Shown in pieces: positions 9,647 through 17,601 of a stretch of DNA of 64,000 nt. Every line of letters begins with the position of its first letter. Position 1 is the stretch's first letter. A program made the position numbers and the translations under genes. The stretch comes from Sphingobium sp. Lineage in GTDB: Bacteria > Pseudomonadota > Alphaproteobacteria > Sphingomonadales > Sphingomonadaceae. The notes under the pieces were generated by a model, which saw only the letters and a list, made by a program, of their open reading frames with translations, did not search any database and was not told the DNA's origin. The stretch spans positions 124,001 through 188,000 of the forward strand of contig QFQF01000003.1 of NCBI GenBank assembly GCA_003248935.1, read 5' to 3'.

Positions 9647-11666
9647 CTTGAAAGATCCCACCGTAGTTGCATATGCAAAACATGCGACACACCCTATTTC
9701 ATACAATAGGAACTTTTATAATTTTACCAAATATTATCGAACGTTTGTAGATTTTTTCAAAAATATATTACAATACGGATCCGTAGTTCGATTTGGAATT
9801 GTTGGAATTCTGAACACGATAGTTGGCTACGTCACTATTATAACTGGATTACATTTAGGGCTAGGAGATTATTTTTCCAATTTTTTGGGATACACCTTTG
9901 GCATGACATGCTCGTTCTTGCTTAATCGAGTGTGGGTTTTTCAATCTTCAGAGCCAATTAATAGCGGACTGCTCAATCGCTTCGCTTTCACATTCGCTCT
10001 CTCCTATGGCATAAACCTGCTTATCCTGCACCTCGCCCGGGCATTCGGCTACACGGAACAACCTGCGATCCATATTCTGGCGATGGCAGGCTATTCCGTA
10101 TGCTTCTATCAACTATCCAGAACAATTGTATTCAAAAAAAACGGAAACAATAGTCCATCCCTCCGGGACCATTTCAACAGATATTATCCTGATGTGGCCC
10201 TTCTTATCGTAGCCGCCTTAACCTTCTTCGCTATCAGAAATGTTGCAATTACCCATGATGTGGTTTGGCAATTCTGGATAGCACGAGAAATCATAGAGGG
10301 TTCCAGCCTTTATCGCGATATTATGGAGGTCAATCCGCCTCTCTGGTTCTGGTCAGCAATTCCAATACAATATTTTAGCCAAGTCGCACATTTACAGCCG
10401 CTGCGAGTTCTTTTGGCAACCATCGTGGCCATGGGAGCATTTTCGGTCATTTTGCTGGATCGACTGACAAGCCTCGGCAGCAAGCCCGAGCGTCTTCTTC
10501 TAATGGTCGCCGCGTTTCTCTTTACCGTCCCCCTGCCTCTCTATGACATTGGGCAGCGCGAACAGTTGGCCCTTATATGCGCACTACCTTATGCCGGACT
10601 TATAACAAGAAGGGTTCGTGGAGAACGGATCCCAACCGCCTTGGCTGTTGGAGTAGCCACCTATGCCTCGTACGGCTTCGCACTGAAGCATTATTTTTGC
10701 CTCGTGCCCATCGCTCTAGAACTCTGGCTATTACTGCGTCAGCGCCGGTCGTGGACGTTAGCACGTCCAGAAATACTGACACTTACAAGTATATCAGTCA
10801 TTTACGTATTAGCTATCATGAAGTTTGTACCCGATTTCTTTCTCACAATGGTCCCGATGGTGCAAATCGCGTACTCAGGATATGAAACTCCATTACTTTC
10901 TCAAATCCTCAGACCAGCTCCTTTTGTTTGGATATTGTCTCTGATATGCATTTTCTTATACAGAAAGAATATCAATGATCTTACAATATCGTTGATAATT
11001 TGTTTTATAGGATTTTTCTTAGCTTATTTCATTCAAAAAAAGGGTTGGCCATATCATGCCATCGCAGCAACGGGATCAATTCTTATTGCAACAACTATCT
11101 GCATGCTTTCCAATGGGATCAAAAAATTACACTCATACCCTTTAGGCATTATATCCATCTTCTTTGCGGTTTTTTTCAGCTATTCAGCAGGAAGTTACAG
11201 CAACATTAATCGCCAAATTATTCAACGCATAGTCACCCCCCTTGCCCCAGGGGATTCTGTTGCGGTCTGGACCATTCGCCCTACGCGGGCGTGGCCAATG
11301 ATCATGGATCAACAACTCAGTTGGACATCTCCATATTTTGGCTATTGGATGTTACCTGCCATTGCCCTTGCCGAAAATACCGACCCAGAAAACAAGCAGA
11401 TGTTAAAACTTGCATCAAAAATTCAATATGATGCGTTTTACGAATTGTCCTGCAAAGCTCCTGCCATGATCATAATTGACAGAGATTATTTTTTATCATC
11501 AACACTCCCAATAGATTTTGATATAAGGGAATTTTTCTTTCGAAATCAAATGATAAGATCGACGATTAGGCGAAATTATCGAGAAAAAAATTCGACGTCA
11601 TCTTTCTATGTTTATAGAATTAACAAAGAAAATAAACCTCTTCCGTCCAGAAAATTGTGCCATTGA
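9633..11666 (+). CDS. GtrA-like flippase domain fused to a GT-C-like multi-spanning protein
   Basis: A 677-residue membrane protein with two parts. Residues about 48-168 match the GtrA family (VVRFGIVGILNTIVGYVTI, four predicted helices, FLLNRVWVFQS, ending RTIVFKKN); GtrA proteins are thought to flip the polyprenyl-linked sugar. Residues about 185-677 form a second module of about ten hydrophobic helices with an early THDVVWQFW...EVNPPLWFW loop, resembling the acidic first periplasmic loop of GT-C / PMT-type transferases, and a polar C-terminal tail. With the upstream GtrB this would make a complete three-step glucosylation set in two polypeptides. GC content is very low, around 30% at the 5' end, pointing to acquisition. 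The GT-C assignment is an inference from layout. Confidence 0.75.
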   Translation: MRDRNLKDPTVVAYAKHATHPISYNRNFYNFTKYYRTFVDFFKNILQYGSVVRFGIVGILNTIVGYVTIITGLHLGLGDYFSNFLGYTFGMTCSFLLNRVWVFQSSEPINSGLLNRFAFTFALSYGINLLILHLARAFGYTEQPAIHILAMAGYSVCFYQLSRTIVFKKNGNNSPSLRDHFNRYYPDVALLIVAALTFFAIRNVAITHDVVWQFWIAREIIEGSSLYRDIMEVNPPLWFWSAIPIQYFSQVAHLQPLRVLLATIVAMGAFSVILLDRLTSLGSKPERLLLMVAAFLFTVPLPLYDIGQREQLALICALPYAGLITRRVRGERIPTALAVGVATYASYGFALKHYFCLVPIALELWLLLRQRRSWTLARPEILTLTSISVIYVLAIMKFVPDFFLTMVPMVQIAYSGYETPLLSQILRPAPFVWILSLICIFLYRKNINDLTISLIICFIGFFLAYFIQKKGWPYHAIAATGSILIATTICMLSNGIKKLHSYPLGIISIFFAVFFSYSAGSYSNINRQIIQRIVTPLAPGDSVAVWTIRPTRAWPMIMDQQLSWTSPYFGYWMLPAIALAENTDPENKQMLKLASKIQYDAFYELSCKAPAMIIIDRDYFLSSTLPIDFDIREFFFRNQMIRSTIRRNYREKNSTSSFYVYRINKENKPLPSRKLCH

Positions 11667-12679
11667 TCAGTTTTAGATCTTGCAAAATATTAACTATTTT
11701 AATGCATGCTCTAGAAATGATTAACATCGCCCGTCGGCTGCCAGCAGAACTCATTTTCACGCTTTGCATGATAGCAGGAATGCTATTTCTATCGACGGCG
11801 TTCCACCTACCGATCAGCCTGCCGTCAGGCAGCAAGGCCGCATTCGTAGGTATTCACTATCTCTATCCCCTGCTTGGCGTCGCCATATGGTGCATAGTAG
11901 CTGCACTCGGTCAGAGACGACGGATTGCCAGCACCTTCCTCATCGCCCTGCCTTGTTATGCAGTGGTGCTCTTATGTCATTTCAACATAAAATTGTGGGC
12001 ACATCACATTAACCCACTCCTATATGACACCCTTTATTGGCATATCGATCAGGCGCTCTGGCCATTGGTTGATTTTTGCATGATGGCTCGCAGAGCGATT
12101 GCCGTTCTGATTCCACTGGACAGCAATTTTTACATGCTCGGTTTCATAGCTATGTTCTATGGGAGTTTTTGCTACCACGCGGTCTTCACACCTAGCCGTT
12201 TCCGTGAACTATTTCTTGCAGCACTATTATTTCAGGGTCTCGGCGCTGTTTCATACCTGATGTTTCCGGCACTCGGCCCATTTATATATGAACGCGGCCT
12301 CGATGCGGCAGCCACCCAGGCACAGGAGGGAATGATGCACTCCTACCTAGCAGCGCAAGCGACCGGAAGAGCTTGGTTCATCACACAAGGATCAGCCCAG
12401 TTAACCGCCGGACTGGCGGCCATGCCTTCACTTCACTCGGGCGGGGCATTTCTTTTCCTCATGTTCGCTTGGCGGCACGGTAAAGTACTGGTCCCCATTT
12501 ACGCCCTTATTTTCGGCTTCATACTGATCGCTGCCGTTGCCACGCGGTGGCATTACGTCATCGACATTCCAGCCGGCATTGCTCTCGGATGGCTTTCACT
12601 GCGAATAGCAAACCTGTTGGCAAGGCCACGGAATGACCGAGCGGTTACTGGCGGAACCACATTGCCAGCCCACGCCTGA
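11657..12679 (+). CDS. AUR1-like PAP2-superfamily membrane enzyme
   Basis: A polytopic membrane protein (340 residues from GTG 11657; ATG 11702 or 11717 are alternatives) with the two C-terminal PAP2 signature motifs: AAMPSLHSGGAFLF (around residue 256) and ATRWHYVIDIPAGIALG (around residue 300). The HSG and H-Y-x-x-D-x-x-A-G spacing and the overall length resemble the PAP2_3/AUR1 branch, which includes inositol phosphorylceramide synthases, more than short PgpB/BcrC phosphatases. Likely activity: removal or transfer of a phospho-headgroup on a lipid at the periplasmic face. It overlaps the preceding gene by 10 bases and shares its low GC, so it belongs to the same cassette. The substrate is unproven. 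Confidence 0.75.
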   Translation: MPLISFRSCKILTILMHALEMINIARRLPAELIFTLCMIAGMLFLSTAFHLPISLPSGSKAAFVGIHYLYPLLGVAIWCIVAALGQRRRIASTFLIALPCYAVVLLCHFNIKLWAHHINPLLYDTLYWHIDQALWPLVDFCMMARRAIAVLIPLDSNFYMLGFIAMFYGSFCYHAVFTPSRFRELFLAALLFQGLGAVSYLMFPALGPFIYERGLDAAATQAQEGMMHSYLAAQATGRAWFITQGSAQLTAGLAAMPSLHSGGAFLFLMFAWRHGKVLVPIYALIFGFILIAAVATRWHYVIDIPAGIALGWLSLRIANLLARPRNDRAVTGGTTLPAHA

Positions 12680-12768
12680 CATTAGCCCTTTCGCAAGCTT
12701 TCCCTCCTATTCACCTTCTTAAACCGCGTCCCGTCAGTGGGGCGTGAGCAAGATACCGGCGGAGAAAC

Positions 12769-14322
12769 ATGAGCGCATTCGGACGCAAGAACGGACCTGG
12801 GGCGATGCGGCCCGCCTTTGGCGTGGCGCGGCCGATGCAGGGTGGCACGCCCGGCGCGCAGGCGCGCGGTGGCGAACAGTTCCCGCCGATCGAGCCGACC
12901 GCCCTTCCTTCCACGCCCGCTTCGGCCACGCCGGCCGCCGCCGCGCCCGCCGATCCGCTTGCCGCGCCGTCGGCGCAGATGCAGCGGAACCAGGACGCGA
13001 TGGCGCGCCTGTCCGACCGCGCCAATGCCGACCACAGCGCGACGAACGAACCGCAGGGCTTCGAGGCGTCCGTCCACAAGATCAAGGAGCAGGTGCTCCC
13101 CCGCCTGCTGGAGCGCGTCGATCCGGAAGCCGCCGCCACGCTGACCAAGGATGAACTGGCCGAGGAATTCCGGCCGATCATCATGGAGGTGCTGGCGGAA
13201 CTGAAGCTGACGCTGAACCGCCGCGAGCAGTTCGCGCTGGAAAAGGTGCTGGTCGACGAACTGCTCGGCCTCGGCCCGCTCGAGGAGTTGCTGAACGATC
13301 CCGACATCAGCGACATCATGGTCAACGGCCCCGAGCAGACCTATATCGAAAAGAAGGGCAAGCTTCAGCTCGCGCCGATCCAGTTCCGCGACGAGGAGCA
13401 TCTGTTCCAGATCGCCCAGCGCATCGTGAACAAGGTCGGCCGCCGCGTCGACCAGACGACGCCGCTGGCCGACGCCCGCCTGCCCGACGGCTCCCGCGTC
13501 AACGTGATCGTGCCGCCGCTCTCGCTGCGTGGCACGGCCATCTCCATCCGTAAATTCTCGGCCAAGCCGATCACGCTCGACAATCTCGCCAGCTGGGGGG
13601 CGATGAGCCAGCCGATGTGCACGGCGCTGAAGATCGCGGGCGCCTGCCGCATGAACATCGTCATTTCTGGCGGCACCGGCTCGGGCAAGACGACGATGCT
13701 CAACGCCCTGTCGAAGATGATCGACCCGGGCGAGCGCGTGCTGACCATCGAGGACGCGGCCGAACTCCGGCTTCAGCAGCCGCACTGGCTGCCGCTCGAA
13801 ACCCGCCCGGCGAACCTGGAGGGGCAAGGCGCGATCACCATCGGCGATCTCGTCAAGAATGCCCTGCGTATGCGCCCGGACCGCATCATCCTGGGCGAAA
13901 TCCGTGGCGCGGAGTGCTTCGACCTGCTCGCCGCGATGAACACCGGCCATGACGGCTCCATGTGCACGCTCCACTCCAACTCCCCGCGCGAGTGCCTGGG
14001 CCGTATGGAGAACATGATCCTGATGGGCGACATCAAGATCCCGAAGGAGGCGATCTCCAAGCAGATCGCCGATTCGGTCGACCTGATCGTACAGGTGAAG
14101 CGCCTGCGCGACGGTTCCCGCCGCGTCACCAACGTGACCGAGGTGATCGGCATGGAGGGCGACGTCATCGTCACGCAGGAACTGTTCAAGTTCGAATATC
14201 ATGACGAGGACGAGAACGGGAAGATCATCGGCGAATACCGCTCGATGGGCCTGCGCCCCTACACCCTCGACAAGGCGCGGCAGTTCGGCTTCGACCAGCC
14301 GTTCCTGGAGGCGTGCCTCTAG
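12769..14322 (+). CDS. cpaF: CpaF/TadA-family secretion ATPase
   Basis: Hexameric ATPase that powers Tad/Flp pilus assembly. The 517-residue protein has a low-complexity Pro/Ala N-terminus (about 90 residues), the N-terminal all-alpha domain, MVNGPEQTYIEKKGKL typical of CpaF, Walker A GGTGSGKTT at about residues 301-309, Walker B-like RIILGEIRG near 370, and the His-box region around TGHDGSMCTLHSNSPRE. Start ATG 12769 has GGAGA 8 bases upstream. None of the other tad/cpa genes (cpaE, tadB, tadC, cpaC, pilin) is adjacent, so here it stands alone. GC returns to the genome norm at this gene. Confidence 0.93.
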   Translation: MSAFGRKNGPGAMRPAFGVARPMQGGTPGAQARGGEQFPPIEPTALPSTPASATPAAAAPADPLAAPSAQMQRNQDAMARLSDRANADHSATNEPQGFEASVHKIKEQVLPRLLERVDPEAAATLTKDELAEEFRPIIMEVLAELKLTLNRREQFALEKVLVDELLGLGPLEELLNDPDISDIMVNGPEQTYIEKKGKLQLAPIQFRDEEHLFQIAQRIVNKVGRRVDQTTPLADARLPDGSRVNVIVPPLSLRGTAISIRKFSAKPITLDNLASWGAMSQPMCTALKIAGACRMNIVISGGTGSGKTTMLNALSKMIDPGERVLTIEDAAELRLQQPHWLPLETRPANLEGQGAITIGDLVKNALRMRPDRIILGEIRGAECFDLLAAMNTGHDGSMCTLHSNSPRECLGRMENMILMGDIKIPKEAISKQIADSVDLIVQVKRLRDGSRRVTNVTEVIGMEGDVIVTQELFKFEYHDEDENGKIIGEYRSMGLRPYTLDKARQFGFDQPFLEACL

Positions 14323-14418
14323 GAAAAGGGAACGCGGCGCGCGCGTTTCTGCCGCGCCCCCTTGCCAGCCAGGATCACCCGCTCCACACTCGGCCCATCA
14401 GTCGAGAGGAGCTCCCCC

Positions 14419-15234
14419 ATGCGAATGTCCACACTGCTTGCCGGCGCGACGGCGCTTGCCCTGCTCGGGGCGATCCCCGCCACCGCCCTGATGGCGGCTC
14501 AGGGAAGCCACGATCATGCCGCGCACGGTGCCCTCGCGGCCGCGATCGCCGCACCCACGCGCAAGCCGGAAAACGTCCTGCGCGACAAGTACCGCCATCC
14601 GCTCGAAACCCTTTCCTTCTTCGGCGTCACCCCGGCGCAGACGGTTGTCGAATATTCGCCGAGCGGCGGCTGGTACACGGAAATCCTGGCGCCGCTGCTG
14701 CGCGACAAGGGCACTTTCTACGGCCTGCAGGCGCCCGGCCGCTATCTGGACGGGTACAAGGCGCTGCTGGCGACCGATCCGCAGGCCTATGGCAAGGTGA
14801 AGGTGGTGGAATTCCCCGATACGGCGGGCGCCATCCCGGCGGGAAGCGTCGACACCGTGCTGACCTTCCGCAACGTCCACAACATGGTGATGGGCGGCAA
14901 TGAGGCCGCGACGTTCAAGGCGTTCTACGCGATGCTGAAGCCGGGCGGGACGCTCGGCGTGGTCGACCATCGCCTGCCGGAGGACCGCGACACGGCGCTG
15001 GAAAAGACCAGCGGCTATCTGAAGGTCTCGACCGTACGCCGCCTCGCCGAAGCGGCAGGCTTCACCTTCGCCGGTGCGTCGGAGGTCAATGCCAATCCAA
15101 AGGACAGCGCGGACTGGGAAAAGGGCGTGTGGACCCTGCCACCGACGCTGCGTCTGGGTGAGACCGACAAGGCGAAATATCTGGCGATCGGCGAAAGCGA
15201 CCGCATGACACTGAAATTCGTGAAGCCGAAATAA
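14419..15234 (+). CDS. Exported class I methyltransferase-like protein (COG4798 type)
   Basis: A 271-residue protein beginning MRMSTLLAGATALALLGAIP, a cleavable signal peptide ending near ATALMAAQ, followed by a methyltransferase-like fold: VVEYSPSGGWYTEILAPLL in place of the usual GxGxG SAM loop, SVDTVLTFRNVHNMVM as motif II, and ALKPGG-like MLKPGGTLGVVDHRLPED. The C-terminal part has SADWEKGVWTLPPTLRLG, typical of this exported group. ATG 14419 is preceded by GAGAGGAG. SAM is not expected in the periplasm, so the in vivo activity is unclear. It is a single-gene unit downstream of cpaF. Confidence 0.8.
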   Translation: MRMSTLLAGATALALLGAIPATALMAAQGSHDHAAHGALAAAIAAPTRKPENVLRDKYRHPLETLSFFGVTPAQTVVEYSPSGGWYTEILAPLLRDKGTFYGLQAPGRYLDGYKALLATDPQAYGKVKVVEFPDTAGAIPAGSVDTVLTFRNVHNMVMGGNEAATFKAFYAMLKPGGTLGVVDHRLPEDRDTALEKTSGYLKVSTVRRLAEAAGFTFAGASEVNANPKDSADWEKGVWTLPPTLRLGETDKAKYLAIGESDRMTLKFVKPK

Positions 15235-15240
15235 GCGGGG

Positions 15241-15612
15241 TCAGCGGCGCCGCGGGGCCAGTGTTCCGCGCAAATATTGCGGAACGGCGGTACGCGGCGC
15301 CTGCCCCACGGGGCGGCGCGCCTGCTGCGGATCGATCGGATGGTCGAAGACGATGCCGACCCGGCCGTCGCGCGCCCATGCCGCCCGTCCCTGCACCACG
15401 CCGACGCCGCGGATTTCCATGGTCAGCCCCTGGCCGCGCGCGATGTGAGAATCCGTTTCCGCCATCAGGCCGGTGGCTGACAGGTTGCGCACCCGCGCCT
15501 GGCCAAGCGAAAGGCCCTGCGGCGAGGTAAATACGGTCATCAGCAGCAGGCTGTCGCGGGGTGCACCGCGCTCGGGGCCGCGTTCTGATTCGATATGCGC
15601 TTCGGTTTCCAT
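15241..15612 (-). CDS. PilZ-domain protein, possible c-di-GMP receptor
   Basis: A 123-residue protein (from ATG 15612, METEAHIESERGPERG) consisting of one PilZ-like beta barrel: an N-terminal RGAPRDSLLLMTVF segment, the VRNLSATGLMAET stretch matching the PilZ D/N-x-S-x-x-G motif, and a hydrophobic beta strand GVVQGRAAWARDGRVGIVFD. The first PilZ motif RxxxR is present only in weakened form (RGAPR), so c-di-GMP binding is uncertain. An ATG at 15657 would add 15 residues; neither start has an ideal ribosome binding site. It ends 7 bases from the methyltransferase-like gene, convergently. Confidence 0.8.
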   Translation of the reverse strand: METEAHIESERGPERGAPRDSLLLMTVFTSPQGLSLGQARVRNLSATGLMAETDSHIARGQGLTMEIRGVGVVQGRAAWARDGRVGIVFDHPIDPQQARRPVGQAPRTAVPQYLRGTLAPRRR

Positions 15613-15675
15613 TTCCTGGCCTGATTCCGGGATGTTGGCAGAACCCCGACATGCCACTGGAACATGGAGAAAGGA

Positions 15676-16137
15676 TTAATCGTCGCGGGAGACTTTTTCC
15701 TGCCGCTCATGCCGCTCCTGCGCCTCGACGGTCATCGTCGCGATCGGCCGCGCTTCGAGCCGCCCGAGCGAGATCGGCTCGCCCGTCACCTCGCAATAGC
15801 CATATTCGCCGTCATCGATTCGGCGAAGCGCGGCATCGATCTTGGAGATCAGCTTGCGCTGGCGGTCGCGGGTGCGCAGTTCGATCGACCAGTCGGTCTC
15901 GCTGGACGCGCGATCGTTCAGGTCGGGCTCGCGCAGCGGTTCGTTCTGCAGCACCGCCAGCGTGCCTTCGGCCTCGCTCAGTATCTGCTTCTTCCAGGTC
16001 AGCAGGCGCTGCCGGAAATATTCGAGCTGCCGGGGATTCATGAACTCCTCGTCGGGCGAGGGGCGGTAATCGTCGGGCAAATCAACCGTAGTCTTCGAAG
16101 CGCCGCCGCCTGTGTCGGGGCTGGGTACCGATGCCAT
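15676..16137 (-). CDS. dksA: RNA polymerase-binding transcription factor DksA, one-cysteine type
   Basis: Secondary-channel regulator of RNA polymerase acting with ppGpp. The 153-residue protein has the coiled-coil region with the tip motif DLNDRA (residues 72-77, matching DxxDxA) and the C-terminal helix with RLEARPIATMTVEAQERHE. Of the four zinc-finger cysteines of E. coli DksA, only the first is present (Cys115 in EYGYCEVTGE); the others are replaced. Such one-cysteine DksA proteins occur in other alphaproteobacteria and can work without zinc. It has a disordered N-terminal extension of about 30 residues. Confidence 0.93.
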   Translation of the reverse strand: MASVPSPDTGGGASKTTVDLPDDYRPSPDEEFMNPRQLEYFRQRLLTWKKQILSEAEGTLAVLQNEPLREPDLNDRASSETDWSIELRTRDRQRKLISKIDAALRRIDDGEYGYCEVTGEPISLGRLEARPIATMTVEAQERHERQEKVSRDD

Positions 16138-16568
16138 CTGGCTCTCCGAATAGAGGGATCACGGAACGAGCACCCCGTGACCCGGGACTGTTATTGAGCG
16201 GGCCTATAGCCATCGGCGCAAACCGACACAAGCGCTCAATCATCGGGACACATCGTTCGGATCGCGCACGATCCTGCATCCGGCATCCATCCCAACAGGA
16301 GGAAGCTCGCAAAGGAAAAGCTCCTGATTTCCTGACGTCTGCGACCGGCAGGCACATCGATCACGCTGGGATATATGCTTAATCATGCCCCCTGTTCTTC
16401 CGCAGAACGGCGCGGATTAGCGGCCGCGCATATCTCGTTATTAACCATGCGACGGTCCCAACTGTCCCGCGATTGGCCGGATGCCCCGTCACAATCACGG
16501 TTAACATGGTTGAAATTAAGCCTTCTTTTGCGTTTGTGGACCTAACCGGATTTCAGGAGCGGGGTCTC
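16138..16568. other. Long intergenic region upstream of dksA and the Ser-rich surface protein
   Basis: About 430 bases without a convincing gene. It must contain the leftward dksA promoter and the rightward promoter of the leader ORF and surface protein; several TTAACC-type AT-rich patches (16380-16545) stand out from the GC-rich background. I see no tRNA, terminator with T-tract, or obvious riboswitch fold. Confidence 0.5.
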
Positions 16569-16643
16569 ATGGACCGGGTTTCTCCGGGTCGCTTCATGCG
16601 GCCCCGGACGACGAACGAGAAGAGTGACGGACATGTCGGTTAG
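16569..16643 (+). CDS. Putative 24-codon leader ORF overlapping the surface-protein start
   Basis: ATG 16569 is preceded by an excellent AGGAG (16555-16559) at 9 bases and opens a 24-codon frame, MDRVSPGRFMRPRTTNEKSD plus four residues, ending at TAG 16641-16643. It is in a different frame from the downstream gene, whose ATG at 16633 lies inside it. The stop 8 bases beyond that start would allow ribosomes to re-initiate backwards, so the small ORF could couple or control translation of the Ser-rich protein. Whether the peptide itself matters is unknown. Confidence 0.4.
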   Translation: MDRVSPGRFMRPRTTNEKSDGHVG

Positions 16644-17601
16644 AATGGCGATGGCGAAACTGTGCGCTTGCGCATGCGGTGGCGCCCTGATCGGCGGCGG
16701 CGCCGTCCACGTTGCCGAAACGGCGCGCAGCGAACAGGTCACCCGCGTCAAGCAGGTGAAGCGCGCACCCGCGCCGAAGCGCCATGTCGTGCGGAAGGTT
16801 CAACGGCGCGTGGTCACCACCTGCACCCCGACGACGGTGACGGTGACGTCCCAGCCGGCGGCGGCCGTTCCCCTGCCCGTTCCTCCGGCCCCGCCCGCGC
16901 CGGGCATCGTTTCGGGCGGCGGCGCGCCGATGCCGGTCGTCGTCGGCGGCAGCGGCGGCTTCGGCGGCGGCTCCAGCGGATTCTTCGGCGGCTTCTTCGG
17001 CGGGTCGGGCGGCGGCAGCGGCGGCAGCGTCGTGGTCTCCTCGACCAGCAGCTCGACCGGCAGTACTTCGACCTCCAGCGGCGTGTCGACCTCCACGGGC
17101 GGCGTCTCGACCTCGACCGGAGGGGTCTCCACCTCCACCGGCGGCGTGTCGACGTCGACCGGCGGCGTCAGCACGTCCTCGGGCAATGTCTCGACCTCGT
17201 CGGGCAACGTCAGCACATCGTCCGGCGTCAGCTCCAGCACCTCGTCGAGCTCCAGCTCCAGTTCGAGCTCTTCCTCATCCTCCTCGTCTTCGTCGTCGGG
17301 AGGGTCGGGCGGCACCTCGTCGTCCACGTCCAGCGGCTCCTCGGGCAGTTCGTCCAGCAGCACGTCCTCCGGCGCCACCGGCGGATCGTCCAGCTTCGGA
17401 ACCACGAGCAGCAGCAGTTCCTCGTCCAGCTCATCCTCCTCGTCGAGCAGTTCGTCCTCGTCGAGCGGCGGATCGAGCAGCAGCAGCGGCGGGACCGACG
17501 TGCCCGCTCCGCCGATGATCCTGCTGTTCGGCGCGGCCGCGGCGGCGCTTGTCGCCCGCCGCCGCTTCGCCGCGAAGGCAAAGGCCGACGAGACCGCCTG
17601 A
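16633..17601 (+). CDS. Ser/Gly-rich repetitive surface protein with PEP-CTERM-like anchor
   Basis: A 322-residue protein with an N-terminal MSVRMAMAKLCACACGGALI signal-like segment, a basic and proline-rich region (residues 40-90), a Gly-rich stretch, then over 180 residues almost entirely Ser, Gly and Thr, including seven heptads of the type VSTSTGG (17083-17226). The C-terminus DVPAPPMILLFGAAAAALVA followed by RRRFAAKAKA is a tripartite sorting signal of the PEP-CTERM kind: short VPAP motif, hydrophobic helix, arginine cluster. This suggests exosortase-dependent anchoring and possibly heavy O-glycosylation of the Ser-rich part. No exosortase gene is in the window. ATG 16633 is chosen; a GTG at 16624 adds three residues. 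Confidence 0.75.
   Translation: MSVRMAMAKLCACACGGALIGGGAVHVAETARSEQVTRVKQVKRAPAPKRHVVRKVQRRVVTTCTPTTVTVTSQPAAAVPLPVPPAPPAPGIVSGGGAPMPVVVGGSGGFGGGSSGFFGGFFGGSGGGSGGSVVVSSTSSSTGSTSTSSGVSTSTGGVSTSTGGVSTSTGGVSTSTGGVSTSSGNVSTSSGNVSTSSGVSSSTSSSSSSSSSSSSSSSSSSSGGSGGTSSSTSSGSSGSSSSSTSSGATGGSSSFGTTSSSSSSSSSSSSSSSSSSSSGGSSSSSGGTDVPAPPMILLFGAAAAALVARRRFAAKAKADETA
17083..17226 (+). repeat. 21-bp tandem repeats encoding VSTSTGG/VSTSSGN heptads
   Basis: Seven consecutive 21-base units start at 17083, 17104, 17125, 17146, 17167, 17188 and 17209 (the last incomplete). They encode four VSTSTGG-type and three VSTSSG(N)-type heptads within the surface protein. Synonymous codons differ between units, so the array is old enough to have diverged at DNA level while the peptide pattern is kept. 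Confidence 0.85.

Noticed and set aside
8519..12690. Prophage or genomic island with integrase
   Set aside because: No integrase, transposase, tRNA or direct repeats flank the AT-rich genes; only the base composition suggests acquisition.
12682..14202. 506-codon open frame opposite cpaF
   Set aside because: Antisense shadow; cpaF carries the Walker and CpaF motifs.
14323..14370. Terminator after cpaF
   Set aside because: A GC-rich imperfect hairpin is present, but there is no T-tract and the stem is bulged.
17083..17226. Possible CRISPR or minisatellite array
   Set aside because: The 21-bp units are contiguous, in frame with a gene and without spacers; they encode protein heptads.
17227..17480. 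Phase-variable homopolymer in the poly-Ser region
   Set aside because: Serine codons are mixed (TCG, AGC, TCC, TCA), with no simple-sequence tract long enough for slippage control.
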